Origin: an uncultured Clostridia bacterium
Lineage (GTDB): Bacteria; Bacillota; Clostridia; Christensenellales; QALW01
Length of the DNA: 24,367 nucleotides
Assembly (NCBI GenBank): GCA_934434555.1
Contig: CAKRZX010000030.1
Span: 1-24,367, forward strand
Direction of reading: 5' to 3'
Part shown: positions 6,953-15,065 of the stretch, in pieces
Numbering within the stretch: the stretch's first letter is position 1
How the letters are laid out: each line of letters opens with the position of its first letter
Translations under genes and position numbers: made by a program
Notes under the pieces: generated by a model
Database searches by the model: none
Seen by the model: the letters and a program-made list of their open reading frames with translations, nothing else
What the model was told of the DNA's origin: nothing

Positions 6953-7420
6953 ATGAAATATTCAAACGACTACGAAATAGTTGTCGAACATAAGTATTAC
7001 GCTGTTTTTAGGGACGGCGAAGGCATAGAGCGAAAGATAGAGATTGAAAAGGAAGTGGCGGACGCATTGACAAAGGCACAGCGAGCCGAAAACAACCAAA
7101 GCAGATACGCCAGAAAATACACCGTATCACTTGATTCTCTGGATTATGAGGGTGAAGCCTTTGCCTCGTATGACGATTATCAGACGGATAAAGAGCCGCC
7201 GCTTGATGAGAAAGTGAAAACGGTTTTGAAACAGATGAAACCGAAACAGGCAAGGCTGCTGTACGAAATAGTTTTTATGAATAAAACGCAGGAGGAAATT
7301 GCCGCAAGAGAAAAGGTGTCGCAAGCGGCTGTTTCGCAGCGCTTTGCGGTCTGCAAAACGAATTTCAAAAAAACTTTTGAAAAACTTTTTCCGAAAACCT
7401 TATATTCGGCCCCTTTTTAA
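6953..7420 (+). CDS. Sigma-70 region 4-like regulator of the mobile element
   Basis: A 155-residue protein. The last third is a sigma-70 region 4 helix-turn-helix: VLKQMKPKQARLLYEIVF, then MNKTQEEIAAREKVSQAAV (recognition helix SQAAVSQRF). The N-terminal part is charged and beta-like, without region 2, so it cannot be a complete sigma factor. Such proteins are a standard component of clostridial and enterococcal conjugative elements, comparable with Orf7 of Tn916, and are taken to regulate element genes. ATG 6953 follows AAGGAGATTACGAAA, but that site is buried in a hairpin. It precedes a long structured non-coding stretch, as is usual for these elements. Confidence 0.8.
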   Translation: MKYSNDYEIVVEHKYYAVFRDGEGIERKIEIEKEVADALTKAQRAENNQSRYARKYTVSLDSLDYEGEAFASYDDYQTDKEPPLDEKVKTVLKQMKPKQARLLYEIVFMNKTQEEIAAREKVSQAAVSQRFAVCKTNFKKTFEKLFPKTLYSAPF

Positions 7421-8000
7421 TCCTAATAGTGAGGGGACATAAAAAGGAACCTCAAAAAATGACAACTGAATACCCATTCATCAAGCACATTACTTGCGTA
7501 GATAGCCGCGACCGTAGGTGCGCCATAACTTCGTCGGAGCAAGCTTCGCAGTTATCGCTTCCGTGTAAACACGAAAGCTTGATAGCTTCGCTGCTTCTCC
7601 TCTCCCCAAAAAGTCATTCGACTTTTCGGGGACCCTGTTTTGGGGGAACGAGCGATTAAACCTATACGGCAAAAGCCGAATTGCAATCGGTGTTGGCAAT
7701 GACATACGCAAGGGACAATGATACTTCCGTAATTCGCGGTCGGTCCACAAAGAAGGGGCGAGGGTGAAACTCCCATGGAGCAGATAAGCAGTCTGCCGCT
7801 TGATGACTTCCCGTCATATTCGGGGTGTCGAGGACAAATAGAGTATGTAAAAGGTATCCGGAAAAAAAGCAGATTGCATGGGACATAGCGGTCGCTTCCG
7901 AGATTGCCTTTTATACATATTCTAAATCCTCATGCCCGGCGGAAAAGAGCTTTAACGGTTATGGGTGTTCAAATTCAGAAGAACAAGGAGTAATTGAATT
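7421..8000 (+). other. 580-nt structured non-coding region (candidate large RNA or cis site)
   Basis: No convincing gene in any frame. The DNA is full of stem-loops in series: ATAACT/AGTTAT (7525-7530 with 7550-7555) enclosing CGGAG/CTTCG; CGTG/CACG (7562-7565 with 7570-7573); CGAAAGC/GCTTCG (7572-7590); TCCCC-N-AAAAGTC/GACTTTT-N-GGGGA (7603-7632); CGGC-AAAA-GCCG (7667-7678); GGG-TGAAA-CTCCC near 7763-7773; and GCAGA/TCTGC (about 7780-7796). From memory, related tracts follow sigma-like genes in many clostridial elements; this was not checked. It could be a large non-coding RNA, a transfer origin or a long 5' leader of the gene at 8001. AAGGAG for that gene lies at 7985-7990. Confidence 0.5.
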
Positions 8001-8417
8001 ATGAGCAGAAGTGTCAAAGAAATTATTGAGTATTGCAGAGAAACAAAAGAAGAAATGAGCTTGTCAGACTTTAAGACCTGCATTAACGCGATATATTTCC
8101 ACATCGGACAGGCAATGAAATATGAGGACGGCAGTCGGTTGTCAAACAACCATTTGAGAATCGCCGACAACATATGTGCGGCAACCTCGGATTGCTTTCT
8201 TGACGAAAACGACAACCTTGTGAATTGGTTCAAGGGCGAGGAATGTTCTTTTACCCACCCAGTTACGCGAAAAAAAACAAAAATAAAGGTACGCGACGAC
8301 TATGAAGCTGTTTATTGCTTTCTCAGATATTGTATGAAGCTGAAATTAAATGAGGTTATTGAGGACGCTTTTTTCAATTACCTTGCATTTATACTCTGCG
8401 AACCCGGCTGTTCGTAA
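8001..8417 (+). CDS. Conserved-looking hypothetical protein
   Basis: A 138-residue soluble protein, mostly helical, with charged and cysteine-containing helices (IIEYCRETKEEMSLSDFKTC; YCFLRYCMKLKLNEVIEDAF). It has no signal peptide, membrane segment or motif that I recognise. ATG 8001 is preceded by AAGGAG at suitable spacing. It sits between the structured region and an orphan mazF, so an antitoxin role is conceivable, but it does not look like MazE (no AbrB or ribbon-helix-helix pattern) and is separated from mazF by 62 bp. Codon use matches its neighbours, supporting a real element gene. Confidence 0.65.
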   Translation: MSRSVKEIIEYCRETKEEMSLSDFKTCINAIYFHIGQAMKYEDGSRLSNNHLRIADNICAATSDCFLDENDNLVNWFKGEECSFTHPVTRKKTKIKVRDDYEAVYCFLRYCMKLKLNEVIEDAFFNYLAFILCEPGCS

Positions 8418-8479
8418 TACACATTGCGCATCGGGAACATTGGCTCCCGCTACATAACAAAACATAGGAGGTCAAATAT

Positions 8480-8839
8480 ATGACACAGGAAAAAATCTAT
8501 CGAGGCGATCTGTTTTTTGCAAATCTGAATCCCGTTAAAGGCTCCGAGCAGGGAGGAAAAAGACCGGTCGTTATTTTGCAAAACGATGTCGGAAACAAAT
8601 TCAGCCCTACGGTAATTGTAGCCGCCATTACAAGCCGTACACGGAAAAAGGCAAATATGCCGACCCATGTTCCGTTGGACAATGCGGCGCTTGAAAAGGA
8701 CTCACAGGTTCTTTTGGAGCAAATACGAACTCTGGATAAAACGCGGCTGATTAAAAAGGTTGGGAAGCTGACGCAGGATGAAATGAGAGCAATCGACAAC
8801 AGTCTTGAGATAAGTCTTTCGTTGGTAAAGGATGTGTAA
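8480..8839 (+). CDS. MazF/PemK-family endoribonuclease toxin
   Basis: A 119-residue protein with the full MazF pattern: IYRGDLFFANLNPVKGSEQG (the RG-D/E-L...P..GSEQ entry), KRPVVILQND, the VIVAAITSR strand with its catalytic threonine/serine-arginine region, and KDSQVLLEQIRTLDKTRL near the end. MazF toxins cleave single-stranded RNA at short sequence motifs and are normally held by a MazE antitoxin encoded just upstream. No MazE-like gene is visible here. The start follows AGGAGGTCAAATAT. The next gene begins 3 bp after its stop, placing it in an operon with the ParB-fold proteins, where it may act in element maintenance. Confidence 0.92.
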   Translation: MTQEKIYRGDLFFANLNPVKGSEQGGKRPVVILQNDVGNKFSPTVIVAAITSRTRKKANMPTHVPLDNAALEKDSQVLLEQIRTLDKTRLIKKVGKLTQDEMRAIDNSLEISLSLVKDV

Positions 8840-8842
8840 GCA

Positions 8843-9775
8843 ATGAATATTTCGGATTTAATTATTGATGAGGAATTTGAAAGCGTTATTCCGCCGCTTA
8901 CCGACGAAGAATTTGAGCTTCTGAAAGAGAGCATTTTAAACGACGGCGAGGTTTACCATCCGCTTGTGGTTTGGAACAACATTATTGTTGACGGTCACCA
9001 CCGATACAAAATCTTAAAAGAGCATCCCGAAATTAAGTATCGGATTAAGGAACGGGAGTTTGAAAACAGATACGAAGCGATATCCTGGATCTGCCTGAAT
9101 CAGCTTGGGCGAAGAAATCTTAACGATTCACAAAAGAAGATGCTGATAGGCAGAAGATATAAGGCCGAAAAAGCATCACTTGGCGCTTCTGATGGATTTC
9201 GTGGAAACCAACACAGAAAGTTGGTAAAAGAACAAAATGTTCCTTTACCAGATGAAAACAGCACGGCAGATAAAATCGCAAGTGAACTTAATGTGTCGCA
9301 CATGACAGTCAAGCGTGCCGAAAAATTCGTTGACGGTGTTGACGCTGCCGAAGAAGTATTGCCCGGTGTCACAAAGGACATTACCTCCGGGAAAATCAAG
9401 CCGAAGCAAGCGGATGTTGCAGCTATTGCCAAAGCTCCCGCTGAGGAACGCAGACAGCTTGCGGAAAATCTTTATAAAGAACCGACTCCCGAAGAAAAAG
9501 CCCGAAATAAGAACAAACGGGATCTGATGAAGGCAATACGAATGTGCGATGCAACTCATATTCCCTCAGACACAAACAAAATCACGCCGCATGATATGCT
9601 GATGACCTTTGAGAGTGAAATAGAAAAGGTCATCAGTTCTATGGACTTTTGTCTCGACTATTTTCCCGAACTCTTGACCTTGCCGGAATATGTTGTACAG
9701 GTCAAAGAAATTATACAACCGCTGAAGGACTATATTAAAAATTTGGAGGAAAACAGATATGCAGCCACTTTATAA
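8843..9775 (+). CDS. ParB/Srx-domain DNA-binding protein
   Basis: A 310-residue protein. Residues about 15-90 form the ParB/sulfiredoxin fold, with the nucleotide-binding motif VDGHHRYKIL (Asp50-Gly-His-His-Arg54; ParB has GxRR, this subgroup GHHR). A central helix-turn-helix is visible in STADKIASELNVSHMTVKRA, with helical C-terminal sections. ParB-fold proteins bind CTP and spread on or partition DNA; on integrative elements they are often associated with maintenance or replication. It starts 3 bp after mazF (AAAGGA upstream) and overlaps the next gene by 17 bp. No ParA is seen in the window, so partition in the classical sense is not shown. Confidence 0.85.
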   Translation: MNISDLIIDEEFESVIPPLTDEEFELLKESILNDGEVYHPLVVWNNIIVDGHHRYKILKEHPEIKYRIKEREFENRYEAISWICLNQLGRRNLNDSQKKMLIGRRYKAEKASLGASDGFRGNQHRKLVKEQNVPLPDENSTADKIASELNVSHMTVKRAEKFVDGVDAAEEVLPGVTKDITSGKIKPKQADVAAIAKAPAEERRQLAENLYKEPTPEEKARNKNKRDLMKAIRMCDATHIPSDTNKITPHDMLMTFESEIEKVISSMDFCLDYFPELLTLPEYVVQVKEIIQPLKDYIKNLEENRYAATL

Positions 9776-10541
9776 ACTCATGGAAATCAACAGCGAACGC
9801 CTTGTGATCGACAGAAATGTCTATCAAAGAAAACAGCACAACGATAAAATAACGCAGATTGTTGCTTCCTGGGATGAACGAATCGCCAATGAGCCGAAGG
9901 TAAGCCTGCGCGACGGCGTTTACCATGTATTTGACGGTCAGCACACCATTCTTGCCCGCGAAGCAATGAACGACAACAATCCGGTAAAAATTCTCTGTAA
10001 GGTGTATTACGGCCTTTCGGAAAAGGAGGAAGCATTGCTATTTGCCAAGCAAACCGGGATTTCGTCAAAGCCAAGCGCAGGTGAACGACTACGAGCCAAC
10101 CTATACGGCGAGGATGAGGAAGCAAAAGCATTTTGCCGCGCAACAGAAGAAGCCGGACTTTCCGTTGATGTGAAAGGAACGCGGCACAAAAAGCATATCG
10201 CCTGCGTCAGCACAGCCTTGAACGCTTACAGGGTGCTTGGAAAAGAGCTTTATGTTGAAGCGTTGAGCATTATTGCTGAGGCGTGGAACGGCAAGCCGGA
10301 TTCTTTGCGCTATGAAATCGTAAAGGCAATCACCGAGTTCGTACAGTTTTATAACGGTAAGTATGACAGACCTGTACTTATTGCGGCTTTGAAAAGCAAA
10401 AAGCCGATCTCCGTCCGTAACAAAATTATCACCGACTGCGAGCACCCGCAAAACATCAGGTTCGCTCATCAGATTATGCTTGCATACAACGCAAAATCGG
10501 ATAAAGCGTTGCCGGAGCTGAGCCACAAAGATAAACAGTGA
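9759..10541 (+). CDS. Second ParB-fold protein (DUF6551-like)
   Basis: A 260-residue protein with an N-terminal ParB/Srx-like domain: VIDRNVYQRKQHNDKI, WDERIANEPKVSLRDG, and the key motif VFDGQHTILA (Asp59-Gly-Gln-His62), followed by IKC-type strand ILCKVYYGLSEKEEALLF. This layout, with DGQH replacing GxRR, is typical of DUF6551-like proteins on mobile elements and phages. The C-terminal half is helical, possibly for oligomerisation. Its ATG at 9759 follows GGAGGAAAACAGAT and lies inside the previous gene, so the two ParB-fold proteins are probably made together and may act as a pair. Function unproven. Confidence 0.75.
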   Translation: MQPLYKLMEINSERLVIDRNVYQRKQHNDKITQIVASWDERIANEPKVSLRDGVYHVFDGQHTILAREAMNDNNPVKILCKVYYGLSEKEEALLFAKQTGISSKPSAGERLRANLYGEDEEAKAFCRATEEAGLSVDVKGTRHKKHIACVSTALNAYRVLGKELYVEALSIIAEAWNGKPDSLRYEIVKAITEFVQFYNGKYDRPVLIAALKSKKPISVRNKIITDCEHPQNIRFAHQIMLAYNAKSDKALPELSHKDKQ

Positions 10542-10547
10542 GGATAA

Positions 10548-10721
10548 ATGATAATGGAATATCTGGATAGCAATGATGTTTTTAAAGGAGAGGCTGTCTA
10601 TCTTGCTGCATACGGTGTAATAAAAAAGATGCTAAGAGAGGGTGTAATCAATAAGGACTCATTTGATCGGCTTAATGCGCGCATAGCATTAAAACAAAAT
10701 ACGAAACCGATAACAGCATAA
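10548..10721 (+). CDS. Small SHOCT-like element protein (57 aa)
   Basis: ATG 10548 (or ATG 10554) to TAA 10719-10721. The peptide contains GEAVYLAAYGVIKKMLREG and NKDSFDRLNARIALKQN, a two-helix pattern in which the second helix follows an 'I-N-K-D-S-F-D-R-L' turn, resembling SHOCT-type short C-terminal domains. It directly follows the DUF6551-like gene (6 bp gap, GTGAGG upstream) and precedes the recombinase block. Small proteins of this form are common before multi-recombinase blocks in clostridial elements, from memory. Possibly a recombination directionality factor or regulator; this is inference. Confidence 0.65.
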   Translation: MIMEYLDSNDVFKGEAVYLAAYGVIKKMLREGVINKDSFDRLNARIALKQNTKPITA

Positions 10722-10818
10722 ACAAGGGAGATTTGCAAGGATGCGATTCCTTTAATTGCAACTTTGCAAAATTCCCATTACATATAGATAATGAAGAAAA
10801 ATGCAGGAGGTTAGAAGC

Positions 10819-12378
10819 ATGGCTGAATTGCAACCGAAAGAAGTAAAGATTATTCGTCCGACATCTGAAATGGCAAAAAACAGTGTGCTTCGTGTTGCTG
10901 CTTACTGCCGCGTCAGTACCGATTCGGACGACCAGGTTAATTCTTTTATTGCCCAAGTTAAATACTATAATGATTTTATTAGACTTTCCGATGGAATGGA
11001 GCTTGTTGATATTTACGCCGATGAAGGAATTACAGGAACAAGTGTCAGCAAGCGCGAAGAGTTTAAACGAATGATAAAGGATAGCCGACTTGGGAAAATT
11101 GATCGTATTTATGTTAAGAGCGTAACGCGTTTTGCCAGAAACTCTTTAGAGTGTATTGAGAATATCCGAATACTAAAAGAAAACGGAACATCGGTATACT
11201 TTGAAAATGACGGAATTGATACGGATTCAATGAACAGTGAAATGATCCTGTTCATTAAAAGCGCATTTGCACAAAGCGAGGCCTTGTCCGGCTCAAAACG
11301 AGTATCAACGGCTTGCAGAATGAGAATGGAGCGTGGATCCTTTGTCACCACATGTGCTCCGTTTGGTTATAGATTGATTGAAAAGCAACTGATAGTGGTT
11401 TCGGAAGAAGCGGAAATAGTGCGTAAAATATATGAATTGTGTTTGCAAGGCCTCGGCACAAATAAGATTATTGCAGAATTGAACGAAAATGCCGGTGAAT
11501 ACGCTCCTTGGGGGCGTGAACAAATACGGTATATTCTTCATAATGAGAAGTATGTCGGCGATAGCCTTTGGCAAAAAACATTTACTCCGGCTGTATTACC
11601 GCTTAGGTCCAAACCGAACAGGGGTGAAGTTGATCAATATTATACCGAAGACACGCAAGAAGCCATTATTGATAAGGCAACTTTTCAAAAAGCACAACAG
11701 ATGTTAAACAGAAGGGCGGAAAAATCCAAAACACAGCCAAAAACAGTCACACCCAAATTAGCACGAATGATTTACTGCGGAGATTGCGGAAGAGTATATA
11801 AACCGAAAGGGCCAAACGATTCACATCGCTGGGTATGTTCTGCGAGCGGTACAGAAGGCAGGAAGTGTTTGACAACACCTATTACCGAATATGACATCGA
11901 AAAGACATTTGTGAATATGTATAATCGACTGAAGCAAAATGAAGATGTTATTCTAAAGAAAGCGTATACGCAATTATCTGATGCAAAAAAGAGAATAGCA
12001 TTAGGTGTTGTCGGCATTACTGAAATTGATAAAGAAATTGCAGAGCTTTCAAATGAGAACAGTATGTATATAAAATTTTACCAACAGAATATGGTTGATG
12101 AAGTAACATTCCGAGAGCAGACCGGGGTTGTTGGCAAAAGAATAAGCGAGTTGCGAGTGCGCAGGCAAAGGCTTTTAAGTGATGATAAAGATGAGGCTTG
12201 TATTGACTCTCTAAGAAATATCCTTGAAGAATTACAGGCAATGCCCGAAGCGCTTTTGTGGTTTGATAGAGATGTTTTTGATAAGCTGATTGCAAAAATT
12301 ATCGTTTCATCAAAAACAGCGTTGGAATTTGAGTTAAAGTGCGGAATAAGATTAAAGGAGCAAATCGAATGGGATTAA
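10819..12378 (+). CDS. Large serine recombinase, first of three
   Basis: A 519-residue serine recombinase. The catalytic N-terminal domain (about residues 24-170) has VAAYCRVSTDSDDQ with nucleophile Ser33, YADEGITGTSVSKREEF and the arginine motif KSVTRFARNSLE. A recombinase domain (FGYRLIEKQLIVVSEEAEIV... NEKYVGDSLWQKTF) and a zinc ribbon (YCGDCGRVYK ... WVCSASGTEGRKC) follow, then a coiled-coil region and C-terminus. ATG 10819 is chosen because AGGAGG (10805-10810) lies 8 nt upstream; ATG 10801 would sit before that site. It belongs to the Tn4451 TnpX/Tn5397 TndX-like group that excises and inserts elements through a circular form. It overlaps the second recombinase gene by 10 bp. Confidence 0.93.
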   Translation: MAELQPKEVKIIRPTSEMAKNSVLRVAAYCRVSTDSDDQVNSFIAQVKYYNDFIRLSDGMELVDIYADEGITGTSVSKREEFKRMIKDSRLGKIDRIYVKSVTRFARNSLECIENIRILKENGTSVYFENDGIDTDSMNSEMILFIKSAFAQSEALSGSKRVSTACRMRMERGSFVTTCAPFGYRLIEKQLIVVSEEAEIVRKIYELCLQGLGTNKIIAELNENAGEYAPWGREQIRYILHNEKYVGDSLWQKTFTPAVLPLRSKPNRGEVDQYYTEDTQEAIIDKATFQKAQQMLNRRAEKSKTQPKTVTPKLARMIYCGDCGRVYKPKGPNDSHRWVCSASGTEGRKCLTTPITEYDIEKTFVNMYNRLKQNEDVILKKAYTQLSDAKKRIALGVVGITEIDKEIAELSNENSMYIKFYQQNMVDEVTFREQTGVVGKRISELRVRRQRLLSDDKDEACIDSLRNILEELQAMPEALLWFDRDVFDKLIAKIIVSSKTALEFELKCGIRLKEQIEWD

Positions 12379-13310
12379 GAACAATTCTATACGGATATAA
12401 AATAGAAAATTTGCAATTTGTCAGCGTTATAGAAGAAGCTGAAATTGTTCGAGACATTTTTTCAGAGTACATATCCGGCAAAACAATGAAGCAAATTGCC
12501 GATGTATTAACTGAAAAGCGCATTATATATTACAAAGACAAAAGCACATGGACAAAAAATGCGGTTTGCAGAATTTTGGAAAACGAGCATTATGTAGGAG
12601 ATTACGAGTATCCGGCAATTATTTCAGAAGAGATTTATATGAAAGCAAATTCCCTAAAGACTCAAAAAGGGTGCAAAAAAACGGCTGATTCGCCCGAAAT
12701 AGTGTATCTGAAAAAGAACACAATTTGCGGTCAATGCGGAAAGCGTTTGACGCGCCGAAGAAATTATTCCGGTTTAAGAGAACGCTGGGAATGCTTAGGC
12801 CGCTGTAAAATCGACTGCTTTCTTGATGATAGAACCTACCATGAGAAGATAAAAGAAGTTTTGAATTCCGTTATTGCTCAGCCGGAATTGTTGCAGTATG
12901 AATACGAAGCAGTTGAAGGGTATGAAAGTAGCCTTGATATTATTCGTCAGGAAAGAGAAATTGATAGGATGCTCGAACAAAAGGAGCCGAAATTTCTCCC
13001 AATAAAAGGCGCTGTATTTAAAGCTGCTTCAGCACGGTTCGACCATTGCAGACTTGACTATTCAAAAGCAATAACAAAAAAACTAATAGAATTCTTTTGC
13101 AAACAGCCTGTTATGGAAGAATTTGATTTCACCATACTGAAAAAGACTGCGAGAGTGATTACTGTAAATTGGGACGGAACAATCGAAATAACTTTTTTGA
13201 ATAATAAGACAATTAATGAAAAGGAGGTCATTTTCCATGGAAATAACTCAATCAACAGCGAAAGTGGTAACGAAAATAGCGGCAAATCCGCTATTGGTTT
13301 CTCGAAATAA
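12369..13310 (+). CDS. Recombinase-domain protein lacking the catalytic resolvase domain
   Basis: A 313-residue protein that begins directly at the DNA-binding 'recombinase' domain: MGLRTILYGYKIENLQFV aligns in kind with the FGYRLIEKQLIVV segment of the first recombinase, followed by WTKNAVCRILENEHYVGDYEYP and a zinc ribbon (CGQCGKRL ... WECLGRCKIDC). There is no resolvase domain and no nucleophile serine. ATG 12369 follows TAAAGGAG and overlaps the first gene; upstream in-frame sequence is not resolvase-like, so this is not a sequencing truncation of a longer ORF. It probably binds the element ends as an accessory or architectural partner of the two catalytic recombinases. Its 3' end overlaps the third gene by 74 bp. 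Confidence 0.85.
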   Translation: MGLRTILYGYKIENLQFVSVIEEAEIVRDIFSEYISGKTMKQIADVLTEKRIIYYKDKSTWTKNAVCRILENEHYVGDYEYPAIISEEIYMKANSLKTQKGCKKTADSPEIVYLKKNTICGQCGKRLTRRRNYSGLRERWECLGRCKIDCFLDDRTYHEKIKEVLNSVIAQPELLQYEYEAVEGYESSLDIIRQEREIDRMLEQKEPKFLPIKGAVFKAASARFDHCRLDYSKAITKKLIEFFCKQPVMEEFDFTILKKTARVITVNWDGTIEITFLNNKTINEKEVIFHGNNSINSESGNENSGKSAIGFSK

Positions 13311-14871
13311 CCCCAACAGACTCCTCAATGTTGCAGCGTATTGTCGAGTGAGTACAGACGATGCGGATCAGTTGAACAGTTACAATGCTCAGATGGAATA
13401 TTATAAAAAGAAAATAATGGAAAATCCCAAGTGGCGATACATTGATATTTACGCGGACGAGGGCATCACCGGTACTCTTGCAAAGAAACGCGATAATTTT
13501 CTCCGTATGATAAGTGATTGTGAAAAAGGAAAAATTGACCTTATCCTTACCAAGTCGGTTTCGCGTTATGCTCGTAATGTGGTAGATAGTTTAAGTTATC
13601 TCAGAAGACTGAAAGCAATGGGTATCGGCATTTATTTTGAGGAACAAAACATAAATTCCTTGACGGAGGAAAGCGAAACATATATCGGTATATACAGTGT
13701 TATCGCTCAAAGCGAAAGTGAAAATATTAGTGGTAATGTAAAGTGGGGCATAAATAAGCGTATGCAAAACGGAACTTATGCGTGTAGATTTAATTTGCTT
13801 GGATATAGGAGAAACGAGTTCACGAAAGAACCGTATATAGTTCCGGAAGAAGCGGAAATCGTTAAGAAGATATTTAATATGTATCTGGACGGAGCAAGTG
13901 TACTGCAATTAAAAAACTTTTTGGAAAGCAATCACATTAAAACATTAAGAGGAAAAGATGAATGGAGCACAGATACAATCAAGAACATGCTCAGAAATGA
14001 AAAATATGCCGGTGATGTGATTTACCAAAAAACATTTCGCACCGATCCAATCAGTAAACGGACCGTAATAAACCGTGGGCAAAAGGAAAAATACCTTGTC
14101 AGCAATAATCACCCTGCGATTATCGACCGAGACACTTTTACACTTGTACAAGCTGAAATAACAAGAAGATCAGCTAAAAGGAAAACCTCTGATAAGGCGA
14201 CTTCTGAACTCGGCAAGTATAGCGGTAAATATGCACTGTCCGAAATACTCGTCTGCGGTAACTGTGGAAGTCCGTACAAAAGAAAGACTTGGACAAAGCC
14301 GGGTTCCGAAGTGCGAATATACTGGAGATGCCTTAACAGAATAGAACATGGGAAAAAGTATTGCTCTGCCTCAAAAGGGATTGAAGAAAAAGCGCTTCAT
14401 CAGGCAATTTGTCGAGCACTTCAAAAAGGTATTGAGGAAAGCAGAGAGGCTTTTTTACTGATAAAGGCCAATCTCAGTTATGCGATTTCAGGCTCCGATT
14501 CCGCATTTGATGTTATGTCAATAGAAAATCAGATTGCTGATAAACAAAGTGAAGTAAAAAGCCTTATTCAACTTAATTTAAAGTCGGGAAGCAATACAGA
14601 AAAATATGAGGCGGAAATTGCAAAGATATATGCGGAGATAATGACGCTCAGACAACAACTGAAACGGGCGAAAAATGAAGTGGAGAATAATATTAAAATA
14701 AATGAAGGGGTGGCAAGAGCAGCAAAATGGATTGAAGAAAACAGTATGGTCTTCGATGAATATGACGATGTAATAGTTCGTAGGCTTGTTGATACAATTC
14801 AGGTGAACGGCGATGATACAATAACCGTTTTTTTGAAAGGTGGAGTGCAAATAACCGAAGGTATAAAATGA
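13237..14871 (+). CDS. Large serine recombinase, third of three
   Basis: A 544-residue serine recombinase with an intact catalytic domain: VAAYCRVSTDDADQLNSY (nucleophile Ser39), IYADEGITGTLAKKRDNF, and KSVSRYARNVVDSL. The recombinase domain (NLLGYRRNEFTKEPYIVPEE ... NEKYAGDVIYQKTF), zinc ribbon (CGNCGSPYKRK ... YWRCLNRIEHGKKYC) and coiled coil (about 440-490) follow. The start is ATG 13237, 9 nt after AAGGAGG; an in-frame ATG at 13216 contains that site and is unlikely. It is co-transcribed and overlapping with the other two, which argues they work as one recombination complex. No similar gene follows, so its end probably lies close to the right end of the element. Confidence 0.93.
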   Translation: MEITQSTAKVVTKIAANPLLVSRNNPNRLLNVAAYCRVSTDDADQLNSYNAQMEYYKKKIMENPKWRYIDIYADEGITGTLAKKRDNFLRMISDCEKGKIDLILTKSVSRYARNVVDSLSYLRRLKAMGIGIYFEEQNINSLTEESETYIGIYSVIAQSESENISGNVKWGINKRMQNGTYACRFNLLGYRRNEFTKEPYIVPEEAEIVKKIFNMYLDGASVLQLKNFLESNHIKTLRGKDEWSTDTIKNMLRNEKYAGDVIYQKTFRTDPISKRTVINRGQKEKYLVSNNHPAIIDRDTFTLVQAEITRRSAKRKTSDKATSELGKYSGKYALSEILVCGNCGSPYKRKTWTKPGSEVRIYWRCLNRIEHGKKYCSASKGIEEKALHQAICRALQKGIEESREAFLLIKANLSYAISGSDSAFDVMSIENQIADKQSEVKSLIQLNLKSGSNTEKYEAEIAKIYAEIMTLRQQLKRAKNEVENNIKINEGVARAAKWIEENSMVFDEYDDVIVRRLVDTIQVNGDDTITVFLKGGVQITEGIK

Positions 14872-15065
14872 ATCAATCATAAATATATTGTTCTAAAAAT
14901 AGAAACAGGGTTCCGGGAGGTGCTTTGTCTCTATTACATATAAGAATAGATAAAATTGTGCTATTTGAGGCGATTTATAATCGCAAGATACATATAAGCT
15001 CAAAGGCATTCAGAATACCCCGTTTAACGGTAATTTTGCTTTTGTGCAAATTCGGGCGATAAGCA
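14872..15065 (+). other. Non-coding DNA after the recombinases; probable element end
   Basis: About 190 bp with no gene. A short perfect inverted repeat GCGATT-TAT-AATCGC (14970-14984) lies here, and TTTTGTGC (15040-15047) is complementary to GCACAAAA (15063-15070) at the edge of the following repeat. Serine-recombinase elements usually end close to the last recombinase gene, so the attachment site is likely within this stretch, but no matching second end is in the window. Confidence 0.4.

Noticed and set aside
7429..7886. Several short frames on both strands in the structured tract
   Set aside because: They overlap one another, lack ribosome sites and read like translated stem-loops; no family pattern.
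12339..12368. Upstream ATG for the middle recombinase
   Set aside because: The good ribosome site TAAAGGAG serves ATG 12369; the extra ten codons are just the other frame of the first recombinase gene.
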